From positions 124,001 through 188,000 of the forward strand of contig JADJMZ010000007.1 in the NCBI GenBank assembly GCA_016709315.1: a stretch of 64,000 nucleotides of DNA, read 5' to 3'. Shown here piece after piece: positions 47,312 through 56,574 of the stretch (position 1 is its first letter; each line of letters starts with the position of its first letter). The notes beneath the pieces are model-generated. The model made no database searches. It was not told the DNA's origin and saw nothing but the letters and a program-made list of their open reading frames with translations. The stretch is from Ignavibacteria bacterium (lineage in GTDB: Bacteria > Bacteroidota > Ignavibacteria > Tepidaquicellales > Tepidaquicellaceae). The position numbers and the translations under genes are program-made.

Positions 47312-47831
47312 GTAATCATTTTTTTATTCGGCATCAGAAATTATTTTGAATGCAATCTGAAAAATTAATAGCAATCATCGATGTAAGTTCACCCTTTAAA
47401 AAAGAGTGTCTCCAAACTATTTTTTAACGCGGAGACGCAGAGGAATTATAATTTGAAAATAAAACTCTCTGTGACTTTGTGTCACTGTGTTGAAAAATTT
47501 TCCTGCGGGGGGGGGGGGGGGGGGAAGCTGGGCAGACTGTCTGAAAACAAAGGAATAACCTCGAAGTCTCAAAGACTCGAAGTAAAAACTTTCAAAACAA
47601 GATTCTTTGAGCCCGAGCGTTTTGTCCTAAATTCGTTTTCGGACAGTCAGGGGGCTTGGGAATGAGGAAGGTTTAAAGACAGACTCTTCAAAGGATAGGG
47701 CTTGCCTCGCCGAAGGCGGGCAGGGTGGGGTTGTTTCAAACAGCTTAAATGAATTTGGACAACACTGAAAATAATTACAAGTGAAGTACTAATTATGTTT
47801 AAATTTAACAAAGTGTTATATAATTTTACCC
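47312..47831. repeat. 520-bp gap with a G18 homopolymer and inverted repeats
   Basis: 47507-47524 is an uninterrupted run of 18 G in an AT-rich genome. Before it lies an AACGCGGAGACGCAGAGG-type repeat. After it, GACTGTCTGAAAAC (47535) and GTTTTCGGACAGTC (47635) form an inverted repeat of ~114 bp. A frame crossing the region is not a convincing gene. Confidence 0.6.
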
Positions 47832-48806
47832 ATGCTTAAAAAATCATTAATATTCTTAGTATCACTTGCAGCATTATTTTTTTTATTTAACAATGTGCTG
47901 ATGCCGCTTTATGTGAAACATGCAGATACTGTCAAAGTGCCTAAAGTAACAGGTATGAATTACATTGAAGCAAAAAAAATAATTGAGGAAGCCGGGCTTG
48001 AGGTAAAGCAGGGTGATGTGAAATACGATGAAACAATTCCGATAGGCATGATACTGGATCAGAATCCTCCTTCGGAAGAAACAGTAAAATACGGCAGGAG
48101 AATTTATGTTACAATCAGCGGGGGTGAGCAGTTAGTCGAAGTGCCAAATCTGAGAGGCAAAACTCTTCGAGACGCAAAGTTTTCTTTGGAGCAGAGAGGA
48201 TTAAAATTGGGAGAGACAGTTCGAAAGAGTACAAATGAATTTCCATTAGATGTGGTGATATCTCAGATAATACAGCCCGGCAGTAAGTTGAAAAAAAATT
48301 CTAATCTTGATTTAATATTGAGTGACGGACCTTTTGCAGGAGATCTGAAAATTCCGGAACTCACAGGTAAAACACTTGAAGACGCCAAGAAAATTATCTC
48401 AGACAGCAAGCTCAAGCTGGGGAAAATTACTTATCAGACAAATAACGAAATTCCTGCCGGGCAGATAATAGATCAATACCCGAAGTTCGATAAATCAGCG
48501 AATGAAAATACAGCTGTTGACTTATTTGTATCAAGAAAAAAAGTGATCGTGAAAAAAGAAACTGAGGAAAGCGAAACCGGTGAAAGCAAAATTGATAAAC
48601 AGCAAAATACAGACAGTGAAACTAATAAATCAGCGGACACACCTAAGGACAAAACTAAAGAAAAGACAAAGGAAGAACCTACCAATACTCCCGGAGATAA
48701 GAAAATAGAAAAGAAAATCCCAAACCCTTCCGATAAAAAAGAAGAAATTCAGAAGATCAAACCGGATGTGAAAAAAGACGACGGCAATAAAAATGATAAG
48801 AAATAA
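47832..48806 (+). CDS. Membrane-anchored PASTA-domain protein
   Basis: The 324-residue protein has an N-terminal membrane segment (SLIFLVSLAALFFLFNNVLM) and three PASTA domains at about residues 36-105, 106-176 and 177-240 (VPKVTGMNYIEAKKIIEEAG, VPNLRGKTLRDAKFSLEQRG, IPELTGKTLEDAKKIISDSK). A long Lys/Glu-rich tail follows, probably disordered. PASTA domains bind peptidoglycan fragments or glycan; no kinase or penicillin-binding domain is attached. It is the first gene of a long same-strand cluster. Confidence 0.92.
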   Translation: MLKKSLIFLVSLAALFFLFNNVLMPLYVKHADTVKVPKVTGMNYIEAKKIIEEAGLEVKQGDVKYDETIPIGMILDQNPPSEETVKYGRRIYVTISGGEQLVEVPNLRGKTLRDAKFSLEQRGLKLGETVRKSTNEFPLDVVISQIIQPGSKLKKNSNLDLILSDGPFAGDLKIPELTGKTLEDAKKIISDSKLKLGKITYQTNNEIPAGQIIDQYPKFDKSANENTAVDLFVSRKKVIVKKETEESETGESKIDKQQNTDSETNKSADTPKDKTKEKTKEEPTNTPGDKKIEKKIPNPSDKKEEIQKIKPDVKKDDGNKNDKK

Positions 48807-48830
48807 TTTTTGCAGATTAAAAAACAAACG

Positions 48831-49484
48831 ATGAAAAAAATTTGTCCTTCCATACTTTCCGCAGATTTTGCTAAACTGAAAGAAGAAATCAAAGATGTAG
48901 AAAAAGCCGGCGCTGATATAATTCATTGTGATATAATGGACGGACATTTTGTACCTAACATTAGTTTCGGATCGAAGATTGTTGCCGATGTAAATAAAAT
49001 TACAGACCTGCCGCTCGATGTACATCTGATGATTGACAATTCCGAATATTTTATAGATGAATTTTTCAAAGCCGGAGCTGATTTTATATCTGTTCATTAC
49101 GAAAACAATTTCCATCTTAACAGAGTAATCACCAGGATCAAATCTCTCGGAATAAAAGCGGGAGTGGTCTTAAATCCTGCAACGCCGGTTTCGATGCTGA
49201 CAGAAATTATTGAGTATGCCGATTTCATACTTATCATGAGTGTTAATCCCGGATTCGGAGGACAGAAGTTTATCACAAATTCAGTTGCAAAAATCAGGGA
49301 TCTCAAAAAATTAATTACAGAAGGCAGTTACAATTGTCTTATCGAAATAGACGGGGGAGTTGATACAGGCAACATAAAGGAATTATCTGATGCGGGTGCG
49401 GATATGTTTGTCTGCGGATCATCAATATTTAATTCTGGTAATCGTTCGGAAACAATCAGGAAGATGAAGGAGATTGTTTCTTAA
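48831..49484 (+). CDS. rpe: Ribulose-phosphate 3-epimerase
   Basis: 217 residues from the ATG at 48831 (MKKICPSILSADFAKLKEE); an upstream TTG at 48810 would add 7 residues not typical of the family. Metal and catalytic segments are present: HCDIMDGHFVPNISFG, DVHLMI, SVHYE, MSVNPGFGGQKF and EIDGGVD. It interconverts ribulose-5-P and xylulose-5-P in the pentose phosphate pathway. 24 bases separate it from the PASTA gene. Confidence 0.96.
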   Translation: MKKICPSILSADFAKLKEEIKDVEKAGADIIHCDIMDGHFVPNISFGSKIVADVNKITDLPLDVHLMIDNSEYFIDEFFKAGADFISVHYENNFHLNRVITRIKSLGIKAGVVLNPATPVSMLTEIIEYADFILIMSVNPGFGGQKFITNSVAKIRDLKKLITEGSYNCLIEIDGGVDTGNIKELSDAGADMFVCGSSIFNSGNRSETIRKMKEIVS

Positions 49485-49502
49485 ATATGATAATTTGACA
49501 AT

Positions 49503-51053
49503 ATGAAAAATGTATTTTTTAATGATGAAGTTCTTATTGCTGAAAAAAAAATTATATCCTCACTTGGCATCTCGTCTGTTCTTCTAATGGAAAATGCGGG
49601 AGCTAATTCCGCAAAAATTATTTTTGAAAGATTCAGAGATGCATTAAATTCAGGAGCAGTAATCATTGCAGGCAAAGGCAGTAATGCCGGAGACGGCTTT
49701 GTAATTGCGAGACATTTGACTGCGCTGAATGTTAATGTTAAGCTTCTGATGCTGTTTTCTGTAAATGAGCTTAATGGAGATGCATTATTTAATTACAGAA
49801 TTCTTGAAAACAGCAAAAGCGTTTTTCTTAAAATAATTTATGCGAAGGATTATAAAGCCGTAAAGAAAGAGCTGGATATTAACATTGAGCTTATAATAGA
49901 TTCCGTTTTCGGCGTCGGGTTTAAAGGCGTGGCGGATCTGCAAATGCAAAAAATTATTGAAGAGATTAATAGTTCGTGTAAAACTATTATTTCAATTGAT
50001 ACTCCTTCCTGTCTTTCTGAATACGATCAGAATTCGGTATGTGTAAAAGCAAACGAAACTCTGTCAATGGGAGTTAAGAAATTTCAAACTTTATTTTATA
50101 ACGGAAAAAATAATTCAGGTGAAATAAGCTTAGTTAATATAGGCATTTCAGAAAATGAATTTACAAAATACAATCACAGGAATATATTTCAGACAGAGTT
50201 AAGTGATATAAAGAAATTCTTAACAATTCGTGACAAGGATTCCAATAAGTATAAAAGCGGAAAGGTTTTTATTCTTGCCGGCTCAAAAGGAATGACAGGA
50301 GCCGCTTATCTTTGTTCGCTGGCAGCAATGAGAGCAGGCGCCGGAACCGTCATAGCCGGTGTTCCGGAATCTATGAACAATATTCTTGCAACAAAACTCA
50401 CGGAGGTAATGACTCTTCCTTTACCCGAAACAGCTGATTCAACACTTTCTCTGAAGTCTTACAAAAAAATTACTGACAGATTAAAATGGGCTGATACAGT
50501 TCTCATCGGACCCGGATTATCAAAAAACGAAGAAACTGCAGAGCTTGTCAGAAAAATAGTTTCTGAAAATGATCTTAAGTTTGTTTTAGATGCTGACGGT
50601 ATATCTGCATTCAAAGGAAGATTAAATCTGCTGAAAAATAAACATATTGTAATGACACCACATGCAGGTGAGTTTTCAAATTTACTTGGAATCAGCAATG
50701 AGGAAATCAGAAAAGATTTTTATAATTATGCTCTTGAGTTTGCCAAAAAATATAATTGCGTTCTGGTTTTGAAAAATTCACCTTCAGTAATTACCGACGG
50801 CAAGGTATTTTACATTAACTCTACCGGAAGGGAAAACCTTGCAACAGCAGGAACAGGGGACGTGCTTGCAGGTATAGTTTCCGGATTGACAGCGCAATCA
50901 AATAATATACTTGAGAGTTCAGCCGCAGGAGTATTTATTCATGGAATGTGCGGTGACAGTTTGTATAAAGAGTACGGTAATTCTTTAATCGCATCTGATC
51001 TGATAAATAAAATTGCTGAAATAAAAAACCATATTTTCAGTGATGAGAATTGA
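49503..51053 (+). CDS. nnr: Bifunctional NAD(P)H-hydrate epimerase/dehydratase
   Basis: The 516-residue protein combines a YjeF-N epimerase (residues 1 to about 210; GKGSNAGDGFVIARHL) with an ADP-dependent dehydratase (about 220-516; GSKGMTGAAYLCSLAAMRAG, VLDADGI, ATAGTGDVLAGIVSGL). It repairs damaged NADH/NADPH hydrates. Its end overlaps the VanZ gene start by about 11 bases, implying coupling. Confidence 0.95.
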   Translation: MKNVFFNDEVLIAEKKIISSLGISSVLLMENAGANSAKIIFERFRDALNSGAVIIAGKGSNAGDGFVIARHLTALNVNVKLLMLFSVNELNGDALFNYRILENSKSVFLKIIYAKDYKAVKKELDINIELIIDSVFGVGFKGVADLQMQKIIEEINSSCKTIISIDTPSCLSEYDQNSVCVKANETLSMGVKKFQTLFYNGKNNSGEISLVNIGISENEFTKYNHRNIFQTELSDIKKFLTIRDKDSNKYKSGKVFILAGSKGMTGAAYLCSLAAMRAGAGTVIAGVPESMNNILATKLTEVMTLPLPETADSTLSLKSYKKITDRLKWADTVLIGPGLSKNEETAELVRKIVSENDLKFVLDADGISAFKGRLNLLKNKHIVMTPHAGEFSNLLGISNEEIRKDFYNYALEFAKKYNCVLVLKNSPSVITDGKVFYINSTGRENLATAGTGDVLAGIVSGLTAQSNNILESSAAGVFIHGMCGDSLYKEYGNSLIASDLINKIAEIKNHIFSDEN

Positions 51054-51864
51054 TCCGAAAATTATTCATGCAGGATTGGTTTCATACTGCTTACTGATTT
51101 TTATTTTATCATCAATACCGGGAGATAATTTTCCGGAAGTTAAATTTGAATTCAGCGATAAGATTGTTCATTTAATAATTTATGCAATTTTATACTCATT
51201 ATTTTTTTATTCCTTAAATAATCAGGTAAAAAGTGTTAAATTGCAAAAATTCAGTCCGGAGTTTGCATTGCTGTTCACTTCTTTGTATGGTCTTTCAGAT
51301 GAAGCGCATCAGTATTTTGTGCCAAACAGGAGCTGTGAGTTTTACGACTGGATAGCTGACGTTGCCGGAGGACTGGCAGTTTATCTTGTGATTAAATATC
51401 ACCGGTCACGAGTCAAAGTGATTTCTGTTTTATTTCTGGCTGTAATTTTTGGAGGATGTACATCTTCGGAAAGCTCAGAGCAGAAAAGTAAAATCAATAT
51501 TTCATTTAGTGAAACTGATTGCTGGCTGAATCTGATGCCAATGGTAAACGATAATAAAAATGTTCTCGGATTTCTTATAAGTTTAAATGTTGAAACAAAT
51601 TCATCTGATCTGAATTACAGTGTTAAAGATCTGAAGATCTATTTGAATAATGATACTTTACTGAATAAAGAATTAAGCGTGGAAATTTTTGAAGCGTCAG
51701 AAAATCTTATAAAGATAAATATTTCACAGAATAACAGGACAATATATCTTGACAGAAACAAAGAATATCCGGCGGAAGCTGAATTTCATTTTGCAATATA
51801 TAAGGACAACAAAAAAATCAGATCAATGAAAACATCAAAAATTAAAATAAACAAAGTATATTAG
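51043..51864 (+). CDS. VanZ-like membrane domain joined to a lipoprotein-like domain
   Basis: About 273 residues from the ATG at 51043 (a GTG directly before it is also possible). Residues 1-~120 are a VanZ-like unit (SDKIVHLIIYAILYSLFF, LYGLSDEAHQYFVPNRSCEFYDWIADVAGGL). Then comes VKVISVLFLAVIFGGCTSSESS, which looks like an ordinary lipoprotein signal with its cysteine, followed by ~120 residues of beta-rich unknown domain. Either this is a true fusion of membrane and periplasmic domains, or an independent lipoprotein starts at the GTG (VISVLF) inside the frame. Confidence 0.8.
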   Translation: MRIDPKIIHAGLVSYCLLIFILSSIPGDNFPEVKFEFSDKIVHLIIYAILYSLFFYSLNNQVKSVKLQKFSPEFALLFTSLYGLSDEAHQYFVPNRSCEFYDWIADVAGGLAVYLVIKYHRSRVKVISVLFLAVIFGGCTSSESSEQKSKINISFSETDCWLNLMPMVNDNKNVLGFLISLNVETNSSDLNYSVKDLKIYLNNDTLLNKELSVEIFEASENLIKINISQNNRTIYLDRNKEYPAEAEFHFAIYKDNKKIRSMKTSKIKINKVY

Positions 51865-51868
51865 ATAA

Positions 51869-53305
51869 ATGATACAATCAAAAGAAATTTTAGAGATCCT
51901 GCCTTTGGTTATACTTGCATTTTCAGCAACGATTATTCTCATGCTGGAAGTTTTTATAAAGAAGAGTGAAACTGTTATTTTCGGTTTCAGTCTTGCATCT
52001 GTTACCGCAGCGATAGTGACATCATTCTTGTATCTCAACAGGGAAATGATACTGTTCAATAAGTATTTGAAAATTACGAATTCGGCTGTTGCATTCAGCG
52101 TAATTATACTTGCCGGAATACTGATCACCATAATTGCATCAAAGAATTATATTGAAAAGGAAAAAATTAATTTCGGTGAATATTATTCATTACTGTTATT
52201 CTCAGTGATGGGAATGTTTCTTATGATCTATGCGAATGATATTCTTGTGATTTTTATAGGACTTGAACTTATGTCGATCTGCTTTTATGTACTTGCAGGT
52301 TTTCTCCGTCTCAGACAAAAATCAAATGAGAGCGCTCTGAAATATTTTCTTCTCGGAGCTTTTATGACAGGATTTATTCTTTACGGAATAGCGCTGATTT
52401 ACGGAATTACCGGAACTACAAATCTTTCTCTGATTTACGCAAATCCGAAAATTTTTACAAACTACGTATTTATAATCGGAACAGGTTTATTTTTCATTGG
52501 ATTTATGTTCAAGATCGGTGTATTTCCATTTCAGATGTGGATTCCTGATGTGTATGAAGGAGCGCCTACGATCGTTTCAGGAATGCTTTCAACAGCAGGA
52601 AAAATTGCTGCAGTAGGAACAATCCTTCCGATAATTCTTTCGCTTAACATACTGAATTTCAGAATAATTTTCTCTATAGCTGCAGTAGCTACAATGATGT
52701 ACGGAAATGTAATTGCACTGGCGCAGACTAATATAAAGCGTCTGCTGGCTTATTCTTCTATTGCAAGCGCAGGATATATTTTCGTCGGCATTGCGGCAAT
52801 GAATGAATTTGCACTGCAGGGAATCGCCTATTATCTGATTGCATATACTTTTATGCAGCTTGGAGCGTTCATAGTTGTTTCATTGCTGGAGAAAAAAGAC
52901 GACGGCTCAAGAGAATATAAAAATGTAGATCTTGATTATTACAAAGGACTCGGAAAAAGAAATCCTGTGATTGCTTTGTTTATGACATTGTTTTTATTCT
53001 CGCTTGCTGGAATACCGCCGTTCGCAGGATTCTGGGGAAAATATTATTTGTTCTACGCTGCAATTCAGTCAAATCTGATATGGCTTTCAGTTGTCGGTAT
53101 TATGCTTAGTCTTGTTGGTGTTTACTACTATTTAAAAATTATAGTTTATATGTGGTTTACTGATTCAGATGAATATCTCATCGGCGAGGAAGTATCAAAT
53201 TCAGGACTTGGAATTACAGCTACTGGGCTTGCGGTTTTGGGAACAATAGTTTTTGGCGTTGATCCGAATATTTTTTTCAGGATTTTCAAATTTATTATAG
53301 TGTAA
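51869..53305 (+). CDS. nuoN: NADH-quinone oxidoreductase subunit N (NuoN)
   Basis: The 478-residue, 13-14 helix protein shows the proton-pump antiporter pattern (LELMSICFYVLAGFLR, FKIGVFPFQMWIPDVYEGAPT, TNIKRLLAYSSIASAGY, LAGIPPFAGFWGKYY). It is one of the membrane-arm proton channels of complex I. No other nuo gene is nearby, so it is separated from, or is the detached last gene of, the operon. It starts 4 bases after the VanZ-fusion gene. Confidence 0.93.
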   Translation: MIQSKEILEILPLVILAFSATIILMLEVFIKKSETVIFGFSLASVTAAIVTSFLYLNREMILFNKYLKITNSAVAFSVIILAGILITIIASKNYIEKEKINFGEYYSLLLFSVMGMFLMIYANDILVIFIGLELMSICFYVLAGFLRLRQKSNESALKYFLLGAFMTGFILYGIALIYGITGTTNLSLIYANPKIFTNYVFIIGTGLFFIGFMFKIGVFPFQMWIPDVYEGAPTIVSGMLSTAGKIAAVGTILPIILSLNILNFRIIFSIAAVATMMYGNVIALAQTNIKRLLAYSSIASAGYIFVGIAAMNEFALQGIAYYLIAYTFMQLGAFIVVSLLEKKDDGSREYKNVDLDYYKGLGKRNPVIALFMTLFLFSLAGIPPFAGFWGKYYLFYAAIQSNLIWLSVVGIMLSLVGVYYYLKIIVYMWFTDSDEYLIGEEVSNSGLGITATGLAVLGTIVFGVDPNIFFRIFKFIIV

Positions 53306-53306
53306 A

Positions 53307-54398
53307 TTGGAAATAGTTTATTCAAAATGGCTTCCGGATTCAAAAACTGATGAATCAAGACTCGAAGATCTTCTCTCAATCTTCAGTTCAATTCTCGTTC
53401 AGACTAACGGCGATATTGAAGAAGCTCTCGACTGGCTTGAACAAATGGGAATTGAGTATCAGCTTTTTGATAAAGACCTGACATTCGGAGATTTTGTGGA
53501 TGAATTGAAAAGGCAGGGTTACATTGCAGAGAAAGAAGGAATGCAGATACTTACTTCCAAAGGTTCAAGAAAGATAAGATCGGATATGCTCAGAAAAATT
53601 TTCTCCGGTTTAAAACCGGATACATCAGGATTTCATGAGTCAAACAAATCGGGAAGAGGTGTTGATAAACTCGGCGAGCTTAAAAAATTCGAATTCGGTG
53701 ATCAGATTTCCAATATTGATCTGACCTCCACTCTAAAGAATGCATTTCTGAAATCAGATCCGAACAATTACAAACTTGGTGAAGAAGATATAGATGTTTA
53801 TGAAACCGAACATATATCAAGCTGCTCGACTGTTCTGATGATAGATATTTCTCACAGCATGATACTTTACGGTGAGGACAGAATAACTCCAGCAAAGGAA
53901 GTTGCGCTGGCATTGTCAGAACTCATTCTTACTAAATTTCCAAAAGACAAACTTCACATTGTGATTTTCGGAGATGATGCTCATGAAATAACAGTAAGGG
54001 ATCTTCCTTTTCTTACAGTTGGTCCTTTTCATACAAATACAAAAGCCGGATTGAGACTTGCAAGACAGATACTCCGAAAGAACGGAAATGTAAACAAACA
54101 GATTTTTATGATCACTGACGGCAAGCCGTCTGCATTGTTTACTGATGACGGCAGAATTTATAAAAATTCATTCGGACTGGATCCTAAGATTGTAAATAAA
54201 ACGCTGGATGAAGCCGTAGCCTGCAGAAAGGATAAGATTAAAATTACTACATTTATGATCGCTCAGGATTACTACCTTGTCCGCTTCATAGAAGATTTTA
54301 CAAAAGCAAATAACGGCAAAGCTTATTATTCTGATCTTGATAATCTGGGACAAAACATATTTGTTGATTATCTTAAGAACAGAAGAAAATTCAACTAA
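53307..54398 (+). CDS. VWA-domain protein
   Basis: The 363-residue protein starts at a TTG one base after the nuoN stop. The C-terminal half is a von Willebrand A domain with a complete MIDAS start D180-I-S182-H-S184 (VLMIDISHSM) and ITDGKPS. The N-terminal ~170 residues are helical, resembling CoxE/MoxR-partner proteins. Such proteins usually pair with a MoxR AAA+ ATPase, absent here. Role unknown. Confidence 0.85.
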   Translation: MEIVYSKWLPDSKTDESRLEDLLSIFSSILVQTNGDIEEALDWLEQMGIEYQLFDKDLTFGDFVDELKRQGYIAEKEGMQILTSKGSRKIRSDMLRKIFSGLKPDTSGFHESNKSGRGVDKLGELKKFEFGDQISNIDLTSTLKNAFLKSDPNNYKLGEEDIDVYETEHISSCSTVLMIDISHSMILYGEDRITPAKEVALALSELILTKFPKDKLHIVIFGDDAHEITVRDLPFLTVGPFHTNTKAGLRLARQILRKNGNVNKQIFMITDGKPSALFTDDGRIYKNSFGLDPKIVNKTLDEAVACRKDKIKITTFMIAQDYYLVRFIEDFTKANNGKAYYSDLDNLGQNIFVDYLKNRRKFN

Positions 54399-54415
54399 CA
54401 CATTCCCTGAAACAG

Positions 54416-55282
54416 ATGCAGCATTTCCCCCTGAAGATTAATATATTTATTCTGCTTTTTATAATATCTCCGCACTGTATTTATTCTGAGCAATTGAATT
54501 CATTCAGTGACAGTTTATTTTTTTTTAATACAAATCAGGTTTTTATTCCGACCGAATCAAGCATTTTAGAATCTAAGAATGGAATAACAAAATATACTGA
54601 TAAAAAAAATCTAAGACTTGACATAGGTGTTTCGATGGATATCATAGGACTGAAGAACAAAAATAGAGTGTATTCAATGGGAGCTGATTTTTTTACTTTT
54701 TCAAATCTGAGAAGCGAATCCAACTTTAAGTTTCCTGTTGATGCCATTGATTACATGTTCGGACTGAATTTTAATTTCAGAAAAATAATCTCTTCCGAAG
54801 CCGGTATTTCAGGCAGGTTAAGAATATCCCATATATCCTCGCACTTCGAGGACGGACATATTTATGAAAGGAGCGATACAATTTTTACGCCAATAGTATT
54901 CAGCAAAGAATATATTGATTTAGCTTCATCTCTTGACCTGAATTTAAAAAGAAATCTGATTCTGAAAATCATGCCGGCAGTAAATATTATTTTTCATTCG
55001 ATCCCTGAAAACATTTCAGTTTTATCGGGACAGTTAGGATTGCAAATCAGATATTTTCCGTTCAAAAAATTAAGTGTTTATTTATCAAATGATATCTATC
55101 TTTCAAAAGTAAATTCAGATACAAGGTTAAGCGAAAATTTCGAAGCCGGAATTTCAATTGGAGAAATTAATTCCCGGACGATAAATTTATTTTACACATA
55201 TTATGACGGTCATGATTACAGAGGTCAGTATTACGGAAAATATTTAAACAACAATGGTATTGGAGCAAGAATTAAATTCTGA
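54416..55282 (+). CDS. Predicted outer-membrane beta-barrel protein, function unknown
   Basis: The 288-residue protein has an N-terminal hydrophobic export signal (IFILLFIISPHCIYSEQ) and alternating aromatic/hydrophobic strands (LNLKRNLILKIMPAVNIIFHS, KLSVYLSNDIYLSK) ending GIGARIKF, typical of a small barrel. No family recognised. It is followed 4 bases later by the NHL-repeat gene, suggesting a joint function. Confidence 0.7.
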   Translation: MQHFPLKINIFILLFIISPHCIYSEQLNSFSDSLFFFNTNQVFIPTESSILESKNGITKYTDKKNLRLDIGVSMDIIGLKNKNRVYSMGADFFTFSNLRSESNFKFPVDAIDYMFGLNFNFRKIISSEAGISGRLRISHISSHFEDGHIYERSDTIFTPIVFSKEYIDLASSLDLNLKRNLILKIMPAVNIIFHSIPENISVLSGQLGLQIRYFPFKKLSVYLSNDIYLSKVNSDTRLSENFEAGISIGEINSRTINLFYTYYDGHDYRGQYYGKYLNNNGIGARIKF

Positions 55283-55286
55283 ATAA

Positions 55287-56132
55287 ATGATATTACTCTT
55301 ATTTCTAAATTTTTTAATCGCCGGTTCCGACAGTCTGTTAGTAAAGAGCAGGGAAGTTGCAGATTTTTCTAATGCTGTCTCCGTTACTACGGACGGAAAG
55401 GAAAACATTTATGTGCTTGATGCCGGAACAAATCAGATAGTGAAGTTTGATAATAAACTTAATTATCTGAAAAGAAACGGCAAGCAGGGCTGGGATGAAG
55501 GTCAGTTCGATTCACCAACCTGCATTGACGGATCATCAGGTTTGGATATATTTGTTACTGACGGAAAGAATAAAAGAGTTCAGAGACTTGACCTTGAGCT
55601 GAATCCGATTTCCATACTGAAAACAAATCTGCCGGATTTTACTGCGGACTATCAGTTTAACACACCTGTTGCAACCCTTGTTTTAAATTCAAGAGAATTG
55701 TATGTGATTGACGGCGATAACAACAGAATAGTAATCTATAAAGACGGAAGAAATCCTTCCGGTATTTTCGGTGACTATTCATCAGGAAAGGGACAGCTTT
55801 CCAGACCTGTAAAAATTCTTAAAGACGGAAAAAATTTCATTTACGTTTTAGACAAAGAGCTGAAGACAATATTCAGATTTGATAATCTTGGAAATTACAT
55901 TAATCGTCTCACAATAGAAAATCTTGAATCATTTACAATTTCAGGGAATACTTTGTATATGTTTAACGGTAAAGAAATTCTCATTTATGATCTTGAAAGA
56001 AATACTGTTACGGATACCAAAATTTTACCGGGTAAAATTTCGAAAAAGAAATTCAGGGACATTTTAGTCTTAAACAGCAAAAAGTATTTACTCTTGGAAA
56101 AAAATACTTTAAGTTTATGGCAGGAAAATTAA
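55287..56132 (+). CDS. NHL-repeat beta-propeller protein
   Basis: The 281-residue protein has a short hydrophobic leader (MILLLFLNFLIAGSDS) and five or so NHL-type blades (GKENIYVLDAGTNQIVKFDNKLNYL, GLDIFVTDGKNKRVQRLD, RELYVIDGDNNRIVIYKDGR). NHL propellers mediate protein or ligand binding. It is probably periplasmic, together with the barrel protein upstream. Confidence 0.82.
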   Translation: MILLLFLNFLIAGSDSLLVKSREVADFSNAVSVTTDGKENIYVLDAGTNQIVKFDNKLNYLKRNGKQGWDEGQFDSPTCIDGSSGLDIFVTDGKNKRVQRLDLELNPISILKTNLPDFTADYQFNTPVATLVLNSRELYVIDGDNNRIVIYKDGRNPSGIFGDYSSGKGQLSRPVKILKDGKNFIYVLDKELKTIFRFDNLGNYINRLTIENLESFTISGNTLYMFNGKEILIYDLERNTVTDTKILPGKISKKKFRDILVLNSKKYLLLEKNTLSLWQEN

Positions 56133-56150
56133 AAAGAAAGGAGTTACACA

Positions 56151-56564
56151 ATGGGTAAAGGATTAAATAAAGTTATGCTGATCGGTCATCTTGGAAAAGA
56201 TCCGGAACTTTCATACACTCCCAGCGGTACGGCAGTGTGCAAATTCTCACTTGCTACAAATGATTCATACAAAGGAGACGACGGAAACTGGGTTGAAAGA
56301 ACGGAGTGGCATAATATTACTGCATGGAGAAAACTTGCGGAAGTATGCTCACAGTACCTTAAAAAAGGAAGCAGGATCTATCTTGAAGGCAAAATACAGA
56401 CAGATACCTATGAAAAAGACGGAAAGAAAAATTATTTTACAAAAATCGTGATGAATGAAATGACAATGCTCGATTCGAAAGGAAGTTACGGTGAAAACGG
56501 AACTTCAGAACCGAAGGCAGCCGAAGTTAATGATTCAAAATCCGAGGATGATCTGCCGTTTTAA
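56151..56564 (+). CDS. ssb: Single-stranded DNA-binding protein
   Basis: The 137-residue OB-fold protein (MGKGLNKVMLIGHLGKDPEL, WHNITAWRKLAEVCSQYLKKG, SRIYLEGKIQTDTY) ends in the acidic DDLPF tail that recruits repair proteins. AAGGAG 5 bases before the ATG is a strong ribosome binding site. Its terminator lies inside the convergent gene. Confidence 0.97.
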   Translation: MGKGLNKVMLIGHLGKDPELSYTPSGTAVCKFSLATNDSYKGDDGNWVERTEWHNITAWRKLAEVCSQYLKKGSRIYLEGKIQTDTYEKDGKKNYFTKIVMNEMTMLDSKGSYGENGTSEPKAAEVNDSKSEDDLPF

Positions 56565-56574
56565 AAAATAGAAA

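Noticed and set aside
47453..47665. 70-residue frame with a Gly run
   Set aside because: The Gly run is the G18 homopolymer; the frame lies over inverted repeats and depends on the exact run length.
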